From Corynebacterium sp. MSK041 (lineage in GTDB: Bacteria; Actinomycetota; Actinomycetes; Mycobacteriales; Mycobacteriaceae), in contig NZ_JASPJK010000013.1 of the NCBI RefSeq assembly GCF_030232265.1, positions 1 to 64,000 of the forward strand: a stretch of DNA of 64,000 nt, read 5' to 3'. The notes beneath the pieces are model-generated. The model saw only the letters and a list, made by a program, of their open reading frames with translations. It did no database searches and was not told where the DNA came from. Position 1 is the stretch's first letter; each line of letters starts with the position of its first letter. Below, in pieces: positions 1 through 9,190 of the stretch. Both the position numbers and the translations under genes were made by a program.

Positions 1-57
1 CGCATCAGGCGGCAAACCAACACCATAAACCGGCGCATCAACACCCCGCACAGGCAC
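1..57 (-). CDS. 5' end of an unidentified gene (partial, runs off the window)
   Basis: Reading leftwards, a GTG at 57 opens a frame of 19 codons to the window edge (reads about VPVRGVDAPVYGVGLPPDA). It is preceded by a purine-rich ribosome binding site (TTGAGGGGG) about 4 bases upstream. It lies about 150 bases downstream of the eccC stop on the same strand, so it could be the next gene of the type VII secretion locus. The fragment is too short to assign a family, and the start call rests only on the ribosome binding site. Confidence 0.35.
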   Translation of the reverse strand, partial: MPVRGVDAPVYGVGLPPDA

Positions 58-211
58 GCTACCCCCTCAACTCGGTTTGCCGCAGGCGGTACCAACCACC
101 CGCGAAATCGGGTCAGCCACAAACATGACTCAATGGACTAGGACCCACAGCTTAGAAACGATTAAGAACACACGCAACACAAACACCCAAATCTTCAGCA
201 AACTCTCAGGC

Positions 212-3200
212 TCATATGTCCAAATCCATAGGTTCGTCCCGAGCAATTTGGATCATTTCAACTCTGCCTGAGCGGTTAACCCACTGCGCACGCCCAGCGG
301 GAAGACGCTTGAGAAATACGCCCGGGAAGATAGCCCCCTCTTGCCGTTCACCCGACAAAAGGACACCTGCTGCCCCCGCTTCACGGATCGCTTGCATAAG
401 TGGGTCATAAGATGCTCTGGACATGCCGGAGGACCTACGGGCGATGATGATGTGTAGCCCAACATCTGCGGCCTGAGAGATGAAAGGCACTAACGGCTTC
501 AAGGGGTTGTTACCGCCTTCAAGTCCGTCATAGTTATCCACCAGCACATAAATTTCAGGACCGGACCACCACGAACGGGAGCGGAGTTGCTCCGCTGTAA
601 TGTCCCTGCCAGGTAGACGACGCCCCAACTCGGAGGCGATCCCCTTAGCTAGCGTTTCGCACCCTTCGCGCGTGCCAGCGAACCCGCCAAGGAACTGATC
701 CGGTACTGCGCCAAGAAGTCCTCGTCGCAGATCCCAGACGCCGAACATGATCTCGCCCGGCCGCTTACCTGCAGTCACTTCCTCGATATATGTGCGCAAT
801 GTTGTCGTTTTACCGGACGCACTATCACCGATGACAAAGACATGGCGCTCGTCTCCCTCTATATCGAAGCGAGCGGGGCCAAGCGTCGTCTCCGTGAGAC
901 CAAGACACACGGGTGGTGCATCCGGGAATGAACGACGAATCTCCGCAAGAGCGACCGCTGATGGAAGCATGCGTACTGGGGGCGCGCCGGCACCCCGCCA
1001 CCCTTCCGCAATAGCAGCCACCGTCTCCTGCGGGGTCATTGGTACGCCACCACGTTGCTCCAGGATGGGTAGAGCGATGTGACTATAGGTGCCATCTGCA
1101 ATCGCAGCGCGCCCAGTGGGCAACCCTACAAGCCCTTCGGAGATCTTTTTCCCCATCGCCGAGTCAATCGGATCATTCAGCGCGAACTCCAGCCGCGTAC
1201 CAATGACAGCCTGCAACGGCAGACGGAAATCCGCCCAACGCCCAGTAGCAAAGACCACATGGATGCCGTAGGCCAATCCGCGCTGAGCAATTTCAGTGAC
1301 TTGTTCCGCGACATCGTCATAATCCTTGCGTAAAGTCGACCAGCCATCGATAGCCAAAACAATATCCGCAGCAGGTAGATCCGAAAGCAGACGTTTCTTA
1401 TGCATCTCGCGCATTTCCTCAACATTGGAAATGTGGTGCGCTGAAAACAGCTGCTCACGCTCCACAAGGAACATGCCAATCTCTGCGACTGTGCGGCGTA
1501 GCTTGTCTTCGTCGAAACGCGTGGCCACCGTACCAACGTGCGGCAAGTCCTCCAGATACGACAAACCCGAGCCCGACATGTCAATGAGGTAGAAATTCAC
1601 CTCTCGCGGGGTGTGCGTCAGCGCTGCCGCAGTAACCAATGTGCGAAGAGCCGTGCTCTTGCCTGATTGCGGCGCTCCCATAATGGCCACGTTGCCACCC
1701 GCACCAGAAAGATCAAGAGTCAACGGCCCCTGCCACTGATCCAGGGGCTTATCGCGCAACCCCAGCGTGAAAACCATGTGGCCGGGTGAAGCCGCACTCA
1801 AGCCTCGTTCGGACGACATCTCCACCGGACCAACTGCCCCCTGGAGTGATAGGGATTCTGGCAGCGGAGGCAGCCAAATCTGGCGTGTTTTCTCCGCCGC
1901 TGGGGCGAGACGCCCGACCACAAGATCAAGAGTGGTTTCCGGTGGAGTGCCGTCAGTCAGCCGTGCGTTGCGCTGTTCCAGAAATTGAGAATGTTCTTTT
2001 TCGCGTTGGCGCAGCCACTCCTCCGTGGTGTTGATTAAGTCCAAGGGCATGGGCACTGGTGGCAGCTCGCGTTCATGGGCCCGCTCGATAGCTTCATATG
2101 GGCCGGAGACATAAGCAGCCTTGAAACGGTCGAAGATGTCTGGATCCACCTTCAAAAAGCCCGAGCCTGGAATGGGTGGCAGTTCATGGGCATCGGTTGT
2201 GCCGATGGCTGCGCGCGATTCCTGAGCGGAGAAGGTGCGCAAACCAATGCGGTAGGACAGGTACGACTCCAAGCCACGCAGACGACCTTCTTCCAAGCGC
2301 TGGGAGGCAAGCAGGAGGTGAACACCAATCGAACGGCCGATGCGACCAATTTGGACAAAGAGCTCAATGAACTCAGGTTTAGCGGCAAGCAGCTCACCGA
2401 ACTCATCAATAACCACAAACAGCACCGGTAGTGGCTCGGTAACTTTACCCTCAGAACGTAGCTGGTTGTATTCAGCAACGTTGGCTAAGTTGCCCGCTTC
2501 TTGCAAGACGCGCTGACGCCGCTGAATCTCACCAAGAATTGAGTCATGCAAACGATCCACAAGGCCCGCACCGTCTTCCAAATTGTCCACAATCGCTGCT
2601 GTATGCGGCAACGGCTCCAAACCAGCGAAAGTTGCACCACCCTTAAAGTCCACCAACACTAGAGAAAGCTGGTCCGGCGGATGGCAAATCACCTGGGACA
2701 AAACAAGGGTGCGCAGCACTTCTGATTTACCGGAACCGGTGGCACCAACACACAGGCCGTGCGGGCCCATACCCGATTTCGCGGACTCTTTGATGTCTAA
2801 GTTGATCGGCTCACCATCCGCACCCACTCCGAAAGGCACGTTGAGAAAATCACGAGTCGAACGCGGCTGCCACGCTTCGACAACGTCATACGTGGCAAAG
2901 TTAGCTATACCCAGCATGTCATCCAACGCAATCGTGCGCTCCAACGTGGAATCAGGTGACGCATCCTCCACCAAACGCAACGGGGAAATACTGCGTGCGA
3001 TGGACTCTGCAATAGCCGGTGAGACTTCATCTAGCGACCCCGAATCACCGCCGTACAGTACGCGTTCGGCGTAGCCAGCCTCACCCTCCTTCGGCTCACG
3101 GACCTCACCGCGATCCAACAACTGCACAGTAAAAGACCGGTCAGGGCGCAACAGCACACGCACATCTACCTTTGAAGGCTCAGAATGCTGCACCCGCGAC

Positions 3201-4252
3201 GTAGCCAGAACCGTCACACGAGACGACTCTAAAGAGCGCATGGAATCAATCCGCCCAGAAATCTGCTTGCCATGCTCTGAGTCCATATCCAAAACAATGA
3301 GCAGGTGAGGTCGGTCAATCAAAGTCTTGTGATAACGAGAGCGCTCTTTGACTTCCTTGTCCCGCTCGCTTAACTCCCTGAGCAATCCCTCGGCAGTCTC
3401 CGCGTTAAAAGAGACACTCCGCTTACCAATCGGCCCATCGAATTCCTCCGGGGACAACAGGTGTGGGAACCAAAGCGGCCACGAGCTCCTGTCCGTGTCA
3501 TCCGCAAGCGGCAAAGCCAAATGGAAACGCACATCATCCGGCGCATGAAAGATCGCCGTCTGACTAAGAATCGCTCGCACTGTCTCCGTGGTCAGCTCCG
3601 GTGGGCCGACCAAAGACACCGAACCCCGCGCCGGAATCGCGATAGGCAACCCATCAATACTGCACGTGCGGCGCTTCATCCGATCCAGGTGCGCCTGCGA
3701 AATCGGCTCCGCAACCTGCATCGGATTCGTCACCGGCGGAACATCCACACCACGAGCGAACGTGCCAATGCCAGTCCCAATCCGAGTAACCAAAAAATCT
3801 TCATCACCCGGGCGACGCTCCCATAGGCGGTAGGGATCCCTCACCACGTCGACAAGCGAACGCGGATGCGGATGGCGGGTGAGCGCTTCAACTTGCTGCT
3901 CACGAGCAAGCTCACGGATTTCCCCCTCAACCTCCTCTAAATGCTCGAGGAAACGCTCCCGCTCCTCCTCAGCTTGTCGACGCGACCCCGTGCGTTGACG
4001 AATAAACATCAACACAGCACCCAAAATCACCGCCACGAACATGAAACACCCAACCACCATGCGGATCGGGTTGCCCGAAGAAAACATCATCATCACCATG
4101 CCCGTACCAGCGATGATGGGCATCAAAAGCATCATCACACCAGCGCCACCACTACGCGAGCGGATAGTAGGCACCTGGGCAAGACGAAGCGGCTTTTCCT
4201 TCGGAATCGTGCGATGCAAGCGAGCCGGGCGGTGGACAATACGGGTGCTCAT
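212..4252 (-). CDS. eccC: EccC, FtsK/SpoIIIE-type ATPase of type VII secretion
   Basis: This is the membrane motor ATPase of a type VII (ESX-like) secretion system, which recognises WXG100-type substrates and drives export. The 1346-residue protein starts with a basic segment and two adjacent transmembrane helices (about residues 45-90). Three FtsK-like ATPase domains follow, with Walker A motifs GATGSGKSE near residue 503, GAPQSGKST near 859 and GDSASGKTT near 1141. The first domain also has the Walker B-like strands LVLVDFKGG and LFVVIDEFGE. The length fits a fused EccCa-EccCb. ATG 4252 is preferred because AGAAAGG lies 6 bases upstream; the longer frame begins with a TTG. The gene is divergent from eccD, with 107 bases between them. 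Confidence 0.93.
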   Translation of the reverse strand: MSTRIVHRPARLHRTIPKEKPLRLAQVPTIRSRSGGAGVMMLLMPIIAGTGMVMMMFSSGNPIRMVVGCFMFVAVILGAVLMFIRQRTGSRRQAEEERERFLEHLEEVEGEIRELAREQQVEALTRHPHPRSLVDVVRDPYRLWERRPGDEDFLVTRIGTGIGTFARGVDVPPVTNPMQVAEPISQAHLDRMKRRTCSIDGLPIAIPARGSVSLVGPPELTTETVRAILSQTAIFHAPDDVRFHLALPLADDTDRSSWPLWFPHLLSPEEFDGPIGKRSVSFNAETAEGLLRELSERDKEVKERSRYHKTLIDRPHLLIVLDMDSEHGKQISGRIDSMRSLESSRVTVLATSRVQHSEPSKVDVRVLLRPDRSFTVQLLDRGEVREPKEGEAGYAERVLYGGDSGSLDEVSPAIAESIARSISPLRLVEDASPDSTLERTIALDDMLGIANFATYDVVEAWQPRSTRDFLNVPFGVGADGEPINLDIKESAKSGMGPHGLCVGATGSGKSEVLRTLVLSQVICHPPDQLSLVLVDFKGGATFAGLEPLPHTAAIVDNLEDGAGLVDRLHDSILGEIQRRQRVLQEAGNLANVAEYNQLRSEGKVTEPLPVLFVVIDEFGELLAAKPEFIELFVQIGRIGRSIGVHLLLASQRLEEGRLRGLESYLSYRIGLRTFSAQESRAAIGTTDAHELPPIPGSGFLKVDPDIFDRFKAAYVSGPYEAIERAHERELPPVPMPLDLINTTEEWLRQREKEHSQFLEQRNARLTDGTPPETTLDLVVGRLAPAAEKTRQIWLPPLPESLSLQGAVGPVEMSSERGLSAASPGHMVFTLGLRDKPLDQWQGPLTLDLSGAGGNVAIMGAPQSGKSTALRTLVTAAALTHTPREVNFYLIDMSGSGLSYLEDLPHVGTVATRFDEDKLRRTVAEIGMFLVEREQLFSAHHISNVEEMREMHKKRLLSDLPAADIVLAIDGWSTLRKDYDDVAEQVTEIAQRGLAYGIHVVFATGRWADFRLPLQAVIGTRLEFALNDPIDSAMGKKISEGLVGLPTGRAAIADGTYSHIALPILEQRGGVPMTPQETVAAIAEGWRGAGAPPVRMLPSAVALAEIRRSFPDAPPVCLGLTETTLGPARFDIEGDERHVFVIGDSASGKTTTLRTYIEEVTAGKRPGEIMFGVWDLRRGLLGAVPDQFLGGFAGTREGCETLAKGIASELGRRLPGRDITAEQLRSRSWWSGPEIYVLVDNYDGLEGGNNPLKPLVPFISQAADVGLHIIIARRSSGMSRASYDPLMQAIREAGAAGVLLSGERQEGAIFPGVFLKRLPAGRAQWVNRSGRVEMIQIARDEPMDLDI

Positions 4253-4359
4253 AAGCCCTTTCTCCAAGCGTTCCAAAACAGTAATTAACGGTACCGGCAG
4301 TCAACGGTAGGACCACCAAGTCTAAGACTCCGCTGAGATAAGTGTTAGATTATTGTTCC

Positions 4360-5808
4360 ATGACTGATGTCTTCGTCCGCGTGAGCATCTTTTACAAAGA
4401 GCGACAGCTCGATGTGAGCTTGCCGTATAACCGCCCCGCCGTTGACGTCGTTGATGATGCAGTGGACCTTTTTGACAGCCATTCTGACCAGACGGGCACA
4501 GAATCCCCCGACTCCATTGCCACAGCTGACACCCACACATGGGTCCTATCCTCCCCCAAAACAGGAGTCATTGATCCGCACTCCACACTCGCTGAACATG
4601 GCGTGCAGGATGGCAGCAAGCTCTACCTCACCCGCCGCCAAGAGGCAGCACGGACCCCTTTTGTCGATGACGCCATCGCGGAGGTGCGCTCAACCATCGG
4701 CGCAGCACAATGGGTGTGGTCCGGCGCAATGCGCAGCAGTGGCGCACTGGCAGTCCTCACATTCCTGATTATCCTGGCCGGCACCATTGCAGGTCGTGGC
4801 CTCTGGCTCCACGATCCACCACTGCCACCCCAAGGGTGGGCGCAACTGACCATCATCGTTGTCAGTGCCCTTATTGGTCTTGGCCTGGCACTGTGGCGCA
4901 AACACGAATGGATGCGATTCCTTGGGGCACTCCTGCCGCTGGCAACATTCATCATCGCCGAGATATCCCTACGCGGAACCCCCGCACCCCATGCTGCGGC
5001 TACAACCGTGATAGCAGTGGCGCTCAGCGCAATACCCGCAATGTGGGCAGCGGGACGAAAAGCACCTGCAGGCGGCCTCGGCGGCATCGTCACAGCACTC
5101 ATCATTACACTGGTCGCCGGTGTAGTCCTGGCCGGCACGCACTTCGGTGGCAACATCTACGCCATCGCAGCATGGTCAGCATGGCTGCCCATCCTCGTTC
5201 TACTCATCGCACCATCCGTAGGCCTGCGCTCAACCGGCCTGCCAGCACTCATCCGCCACAATGAAGCCGGCGACCAAGTAGAACGCGAAGCCATCCGTAC
5301 ACAAGCGCGCCGGGCCGAAGCAATCAGTCGTGGGGTGTCCTGGGCGGCAGTAGTACTCGCCTTGCTCATCCTCATCATTCTTACCGCCAGCCCTGTTTGG
5401 CAGCACGGCCTCATCGCAGTGGTGCTCTGCTTTGCTTTGCTACTACGCCAGAATGGCTTTGCCGACGCACGCATCATCACCACACTCATCACAACAGGTG
5501 TTTTGGGCCTAAGTCTCACCGCCGGTGCGGCCGTACGCTGGGCACAGAACCAGGGTGTCTCCTTTGAAAACCCTGCACCCTGGTGGCTATCAGCCCAAAC
5601 AAACATGTGGGTCTGGCTCGTCGCAGCAGCTGTTTTACTGTTGGGTGCAGGCATAGCCGTAGCCATCGCTCTGCGCCAACGCGATGACGTGGAAGAAGCC
5701 CGCGTGGCACGCATCCTGTCCATGCTGGATATCTTGGTGTGCCTGGCATCTATCCCCGTCATTCTAGCTGCACAGGGGCTCTACCAGTACTTTTGGGCAA
5801 CCATCTAA
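4360..5808 (+). CDS. eccD: EccD, type VII secretion integral membrane protein
   Basis: This is the channel-forming membrane component of type VII secretion. The 482-residue protein has an N-terminal ubiquitin-like (YukD) domain of about 90 residues (TDVFVRVSIFYKERQLDVSLP at the start, GVQDGSKLYL near its end). A run of about 11 hydrophobic helices follows, to the C-terminus, as expected for EccD. ATG 4360 gives the typical EccD start; an in-frame GTG at 4342 is less likely. The stop overlaps the stop of the convergent MinD-like gene by 4 bases. The divergent eccC indicates a shared control region at 4253-4359; I see no strong promoter pair there. Confidence 0.9.
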   Translation: MTDVFVRVSIFYKERQLDVSLPYNRPAVDVVDDAVDLFDSHSDQTGTESPDSIATADTHTWVLSSPKTGVIDPHSTLAEHGVQDGSKLYLTRRQEAARTPFVDDAIAEVRSTIGAAQWVWSGAMRSSGALAVLTFLIILAGTIAGRGLWLHDPPLPPQGWAQLTIIVVSALIGLGLALWRKHEWMRFLGALLPLATFIIAEISLRGTPAPHAAATTVIAVALSAIPAMWAAGRKAPAGGLGGIVTALIITLVAGVVLAGTHFGGNIYAIAAWSAWLPILVLLIAPSVGLRSTGLPALIRHNEAGDQVEREAIRTQARRAEAISRGVSWAAVVLALLILIILTASPVWQHGLIAVVLCFALLLRQNGFADARIITTLITTGVLGLSLTAGAAVRWAQNQGVSFENPAPWWLSAQTNMWVWLVAAAVLLLGAGIAVAIALRQRDDVEEARVARILSMLDILVCLASIPVILAAQGLYQYFWATI

Positions 5809-6587
5809 CGGGTATTGCTTTCCTCTGGCGTGGAAAACAGCCTTGCCAACAAACGGTTGTACTGCACCACCGCTGCTGGCCCTGTAGGCACCTGGATCGG
5901 TTCACGCACGCTCGGTGCGTGGGCAGCAGGAAGTGTGAGCGTATCCGCCGGATCCTCATTCGTCGGTGCAGCACCCACCTTGACCACACTGACTCGGCCT
6001 TGCCGGGCCGCCTCATAAAGGTGGTGCCCCGGCCGGTACAGCCACGAATGGTCGGTGTAGTGCCGGTCGGCGACCAGCAACACATGTGTGGCAAGGGATG
6101 TTCCGGCAACAATGAGCTCACCACTGCAGGTGTAGGGCAGATCCACAACCACGATGGGCCAGCGGTGGGATGCACGGTGCATCGCCGACATCAACTCCTC
6201 TGACGAAAGCGGTTGGGGGCTTGCTGTGGTCAACAGTGGTGATGCCCCTGAAGAATCAGCAAAAGGCTCAATCTGGGCGCGCAGCAACCCCCACGACGGC
6301 GCATGCGCCAACCCCACAAGATCACCGCCAGTATGGGCACCCAGAGGCCCTCGAAGTGGCTGATTGACACCATCAGCGTCAACCGCGATCATGGGTAACC
6401 GTGCTGCCGCATTAAGAACAATGGAGACCAGTGCCGTGGTTGGGGTGGTTAACATCTGGTCACTAACAGCAGCAACAGCGATAAGCGCTGGTTGATCATC
6501 CACGCGACCAACAGTGCGCTGTGAGTGGGCAACGGCATCAGACCACCTGAGGTGGCGTGTGAGGGAAGTCGGAGAAAATTTATTCAT
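5805..6587 (-). CDS. MinD/ParA-like protein without a P-loop, T7SS-associated
   Basis: This 260-residue soluble protein has the layout of the MinD/ParA (SIMIBI) fold. A strand leads to a segment matching the P-loop position, then an IAVDADG strand and a later VVVDLP strand. Where the neighbouring ATPase has SLKGGVGKTTTT, this protein reads AVSDQMLTTPTT, so the Walker A lysines and glycines are gone. It is divergently transcribed from the intact ATPase gene at 6693 and may be a non-hydrolysing paralogue partnering it. The fold is inferred from this local alignment only. ATG 6587 was chosen over upstream in-frame codons because homology-like sequence begins there. Confidence 0.65.
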   Translation of the reverse strand: MNKFSPTSLTRHLRWSDAVAHSQRTVGRVDDQPALIAVAAVSDQMLTTPTTALVSIVLNAAARLPMIAVDADGVNQPLRGPLGAHTGGDLVGLAHAPSWGLLRAQIEPFADSSGASPLLTTASPQPLSSEELMSAMHRASHRWPIVVVDLPYTCSGELIVAGTSLATHVLLVADRHYTDHSWLYRPGHHLYEAARQGRVSVVKVGAAPTNEDPADTLTLPAAHAPSVREPIQVPTGPAAVVQYNRLLARLFSTPEESNTR

Positions 6588-6692
6588 AGCGTTTTCGTTC
6601 TGAAGCGGAGAATGTGCAAGCTGTGTATAGCATAAGGGGACGCGGTTCTCGCTCCACCGAGCGTGACCGAACAATGAACATGAGGAGTTGAA

Positions 6693-8177
6693 ATGAACGA
6701 GCACAAGGACACACAAGCTGGCATTCCGCCGTGGTTGCAGGTGAACCATGAGACCAAAGAGGAAACTGAGCGCTCTCAGGAGCCTCACACAAAGACGTCA
6801 TCACAACACCCACAATCGTTTGATGGTGCGCCCCGGACCGCCCATTCGCCCAATCCTCCTGCCCCACAGCAGCCACCGGCAAGCTACTCTCGTCCGGAGC
6901 CCCAGCTGGCACCACCACAAAAACCGTGGTTTGACGCGCCCAAGGTGACCGAACAGCCGCCGGCCCCGCAACCGACGCCGCCTGAAACTCCACCACCGAC
7001 ACCGCGCCCAGACCAGTCAATTTCACAGCCGGTCACCCGGCAACCTGCGGCACCGCAGAATCCACCTAGTCAGCCTCCATTCGGGCGTACTAGCAGTGAA
7101 GTCCAGGAGCGTCCGCTCAAGGCTGAAGCAAGCATGCCACCGAAGAACCAGCCATCCGCTCCCGGATGGGCTCCGACTCAGCCACCTGCGCCTGGAATGT
7201 CATCGTCGCCGCAGAATCCGGAGCAACCCCCTCATGTGGAACTCACGCCACCGGTTGCACTGGATCAGCGCAATCTTGTGAATCCCGTGAAGGCCCCACC
7301 GAAGGCTGGTTGGCGCAAGCTCGTCCACAACTTGACGGGTGGAAAAATCAACCCTGGTGACTCGCGCTCTGCGATGGAAGAGGACGCACTGCTAGCTGCT
7401 GTTCGCACACCATTGCGTGGGGATTACCGCATCGCTGTCATGTCGCTCAAAGGTGGTGTGGGCAAAACAACAACCACTGTTGCCCTTGGTGGTGTTTTTG
7501 CCAGCGAACGCGGTGACCGTGTGATCGCCATCGATGCCAACCCTGACCTTGGCACGTTGGCGCAACGCACTGCGGCACCGGGCCCCGCGACCATCCGTGA
7601 TCTCCTCACAGCAGAGGACACTTCCCGCTACCCGCAGGTGAGAGCATTTACCACACAAGCTGCTTCCCGTTTGGAAGTTATCGGCAGTGAGCGCGATCCG
7701 GCAGTGTCGGAAGCTTTCAGTGAGGATGACTACCGGCATGCGATTGATATTTTGCAGCACCACTACAACGTGATTCTTACGGATTGTGGAACGGGGCTTA
7801 TGCACTCAGCCATGGCTGGTGTTCTGGAGTTGGCTAACACGTTGGTATTGGTAACCTCTTCCGCGCTTGATGGCGCCCAGTCTGCTTCGGCGACGCTGGA
7901 TTGGCTTGTCATGCACGGTTATGAGCAGCTGGCCGCGAACTCTATCGTGGTCGTTTCTTCATCCGCGCCCGGCAAGCCAACTGTGGACATTGATCAAATT
8001 GTGGAGCATTTCCGTTCACGCACACGAGCTGTCCACGTCATCCCGTATGACCGCCACTTGGCGGAAGGTGCTGTGGTGGATTTGAACCGTATGGCTCGAC
8101 CGACGCTGACGGCCTATCGTCAATTAGCAGCGTCGATCGCGGAAGATTTTGGGTCGTGGCACCGACATGCGCGGTAA
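6693..8177 (+). CDS. EspI-like protein: proline-rich N-terminus plus MinD/ParA ATPase
   Basis: The protein has 494 residues. About residues 20-200 are low-complexity and rich in Pro, Gln and Ala. The rest is a deviant-Walker ATPase of the MinD/ParA type (MSLKGGVGKTTTT near residue 250, VIAIDANPD, ILTDCGTG). The same architecture is known from EspI of mycobacterial ESX-1 and related actinobacterial T7SS ATPases. A role in controlling or positioning the secretion apparatus is therefore inferred. It is the first gene of a four-gene operon: the next gene overlaps its end by 11 bases. The start is supported by a ribosome binding site (GAGGAG) just upstream. Confidence 0.8.
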   Translation: MNEHKDTQAGIPPWLQVNHETKEETERSQEPHTKTSSQHPQSFDGAPRTAHSPNPPAPQQPPASYSRPEPQLAPPQKPWFDAPKVTEQPPAPQPTPPETPPPTPRPDQSISQPVTRQPAAPQNPPSQPPFGRTSSEVQERPLKAEASMPPKNQPSAPGWAPTQPPAPGMSSSPQNPEQPPHVELTPPVALDQRNLVNPVKAPPKAGWRKLVHNLTGGKINPGDSRSAMEEDALLAAVRTPLRGDYRIAVMSLKGGVGKTTTTVALGGVFASERGDRVIAIDANPDLGTLAQRTAAPGPATIRDLLTAEDTSRYPQVRAFTTQAASRLEVIGSERDPAVSEAFSEDDYRHAIDILQHHYNVILTDCGTGLMHSAMAGVLELANTLVLVTSSALDGAQSASATLDWLVMHGYEQLAANSIVVVSSSAPGKPTVDIDQIVEHFRSRTRAVHVIPYDRHLAEGAVVDLNRMARPTLTAYRQLAASIAEDFGSWHRHAR

Positions 8178-8820
8178 CAGAATTCTCCTTGCCGTTAGTA
8201 TCAGTGCTTGTGCGCTAGCTGTAGTGGCGTGCACACCACGTTTGGAACCCCCGGAAGCAGAAAAGATTCCGCCAGTGAACACGGTGTCTGAATGGTCTAA
8301 GAATCGTGCTGAGCCCTACGGCATCCCTGAGCGGCAACTGCGAGCGTATGCCTACGCTGCGTGGCGTGTTCAGGCGGACAACGGCTGCCAGTTGGGTTGG
8401 CCAACACTTGCTGCCGTGGGCCAAGTCGCCTCGGACCATGGGCGGGCCGAAGGGTCTGTGGTGGGTGAAGATGGGCTCACATCCAAGCCCCTGCGTGGCC
8501 TTTCCATCATGAACATGCCGCCTTTGACAGTGCCGGATACAGACAACGCTGTCACCGATGGGGATGCCACACAGGATGTAGCCGTAGGCCCTATGCAAAT
8601 TATGCCGTCCCGCTGGGAGCAACACGGTAGCTCTGCAGAGGAAGGCCGTAAACCGAATCCTGACAACATTGATGATGCTGCGTTGACCGCAGCACGCATC
8701 ATGTGTGAAGCCGGCAACCCAACCTCACCGGAGGGATGGGATGAGGGTGTGAAGCGATTCTTTCACACGCCTGAGGCCGTCAAAGAAGTCCATCATGTGG
8801 CAAAGGAGCTGTCGCGTTAA
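8167..8820 (+). CDS. Lytic-transglycosylase-like lipoprotein with catalytic Glu replaced by Ala
   Basis: This 217-residue lipoprotein has a lipobox ending at Cys22 (VVAC). The rest resembles the MltB/SLT-type transglycosylases of actinobacteria: a motif normally read as (I/V)GxVESxHGR, and later GPMQIMPSRW. Here the first motif is VGQVASDHGR, so the residue at the expected catalytic Glu position is Ala88 (codon GCC). It probably binds peptidoglycan without cleaving it. ATG 8167 overlaps the end of the EspI-like gene by 11 bases, which indicates translational coupling. The family is clear from the motifs; loss of activity is inferred. Confidence 0.75.
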   Translation: MRGNRILLAVSISACALAVVACTPRLEPPEAEKIPPVNTVSEWSKNRAEPYGIPERQLRAYAYAAWRVQADNGCQLGWPTLAAVGQVASDHGRAEGSVVGEDGLTSKPLRGLSIMNMPPLTVPDTDNAVTDGDATQDVAVGPMQIMPSRWEQHGSSAEEGRKPNPDNIDDAALTAARIMCEAGNPTSPEGWDEGVKRFFHTPEAVKEVHHVAKELSR

Positions 8821-9140
8821 TGCAAAACACTAAGCGCGCGTGTGCGGCTATCGTGGTTCTCTTTTCTCTGGGCTTGGCGGCCTGCGGGCAACCTGGCTCG
8901 GCGAAAGTTGCCAAAATTGAGCAGCAGATTCCCCCGTTGGGTGAGCTGCCGCCGCTGCCCACGAGTTACTTCCCACCGCCCCCAGAACCCGAAACTTCAG
9001 AGCCACCACCTCCGCCACCACCGACGTCGGTGCACACGGAGACAGTGACACAAGCGCCGCCTCCTCCACCACCACCGCCACCGCCACCGCCACGGCGACC
9101 TGGAATCGAAGAAGCGTTGGATATGCTCCTCCGCCTCTAA
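8820..9140 (+). CDS. Polyproline lipoprotein of the T7SS accessory operon
   Basis: This 106-residue secreted lipoprotein has a signal sequence and lipobox LAAC (Cys22). The mature part is dominated by proline tracts (PPPP, a run of 7, then an uninterrupted run of 12) and ends in a short amphipathic tail (GIEEALDMLLRL). Its ATG overlaps the upstream stop codon (TAATG). I know no family for it. Proline tracts of this kind usually form rigid extended stalks or ligands, so a wall-spanning spacer that presents the C-terminal helix is plausible but unproven. Confidence 0.7.
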   Translation: MQNTKRACAAIVVLFSLGLAACGQPGSAKVAKIEQQIPPLGELPPLPTSYFPPPPEPETSEPPPPPPPTSVHTETVTQAPPPPPPPPPPPPRRPGIEEALDMLLRL

Positions 9141-9190
9141 CGCACCACTTTTGCGCGATGCTGAAGGAAAACACACAGAAGGAAACCACG

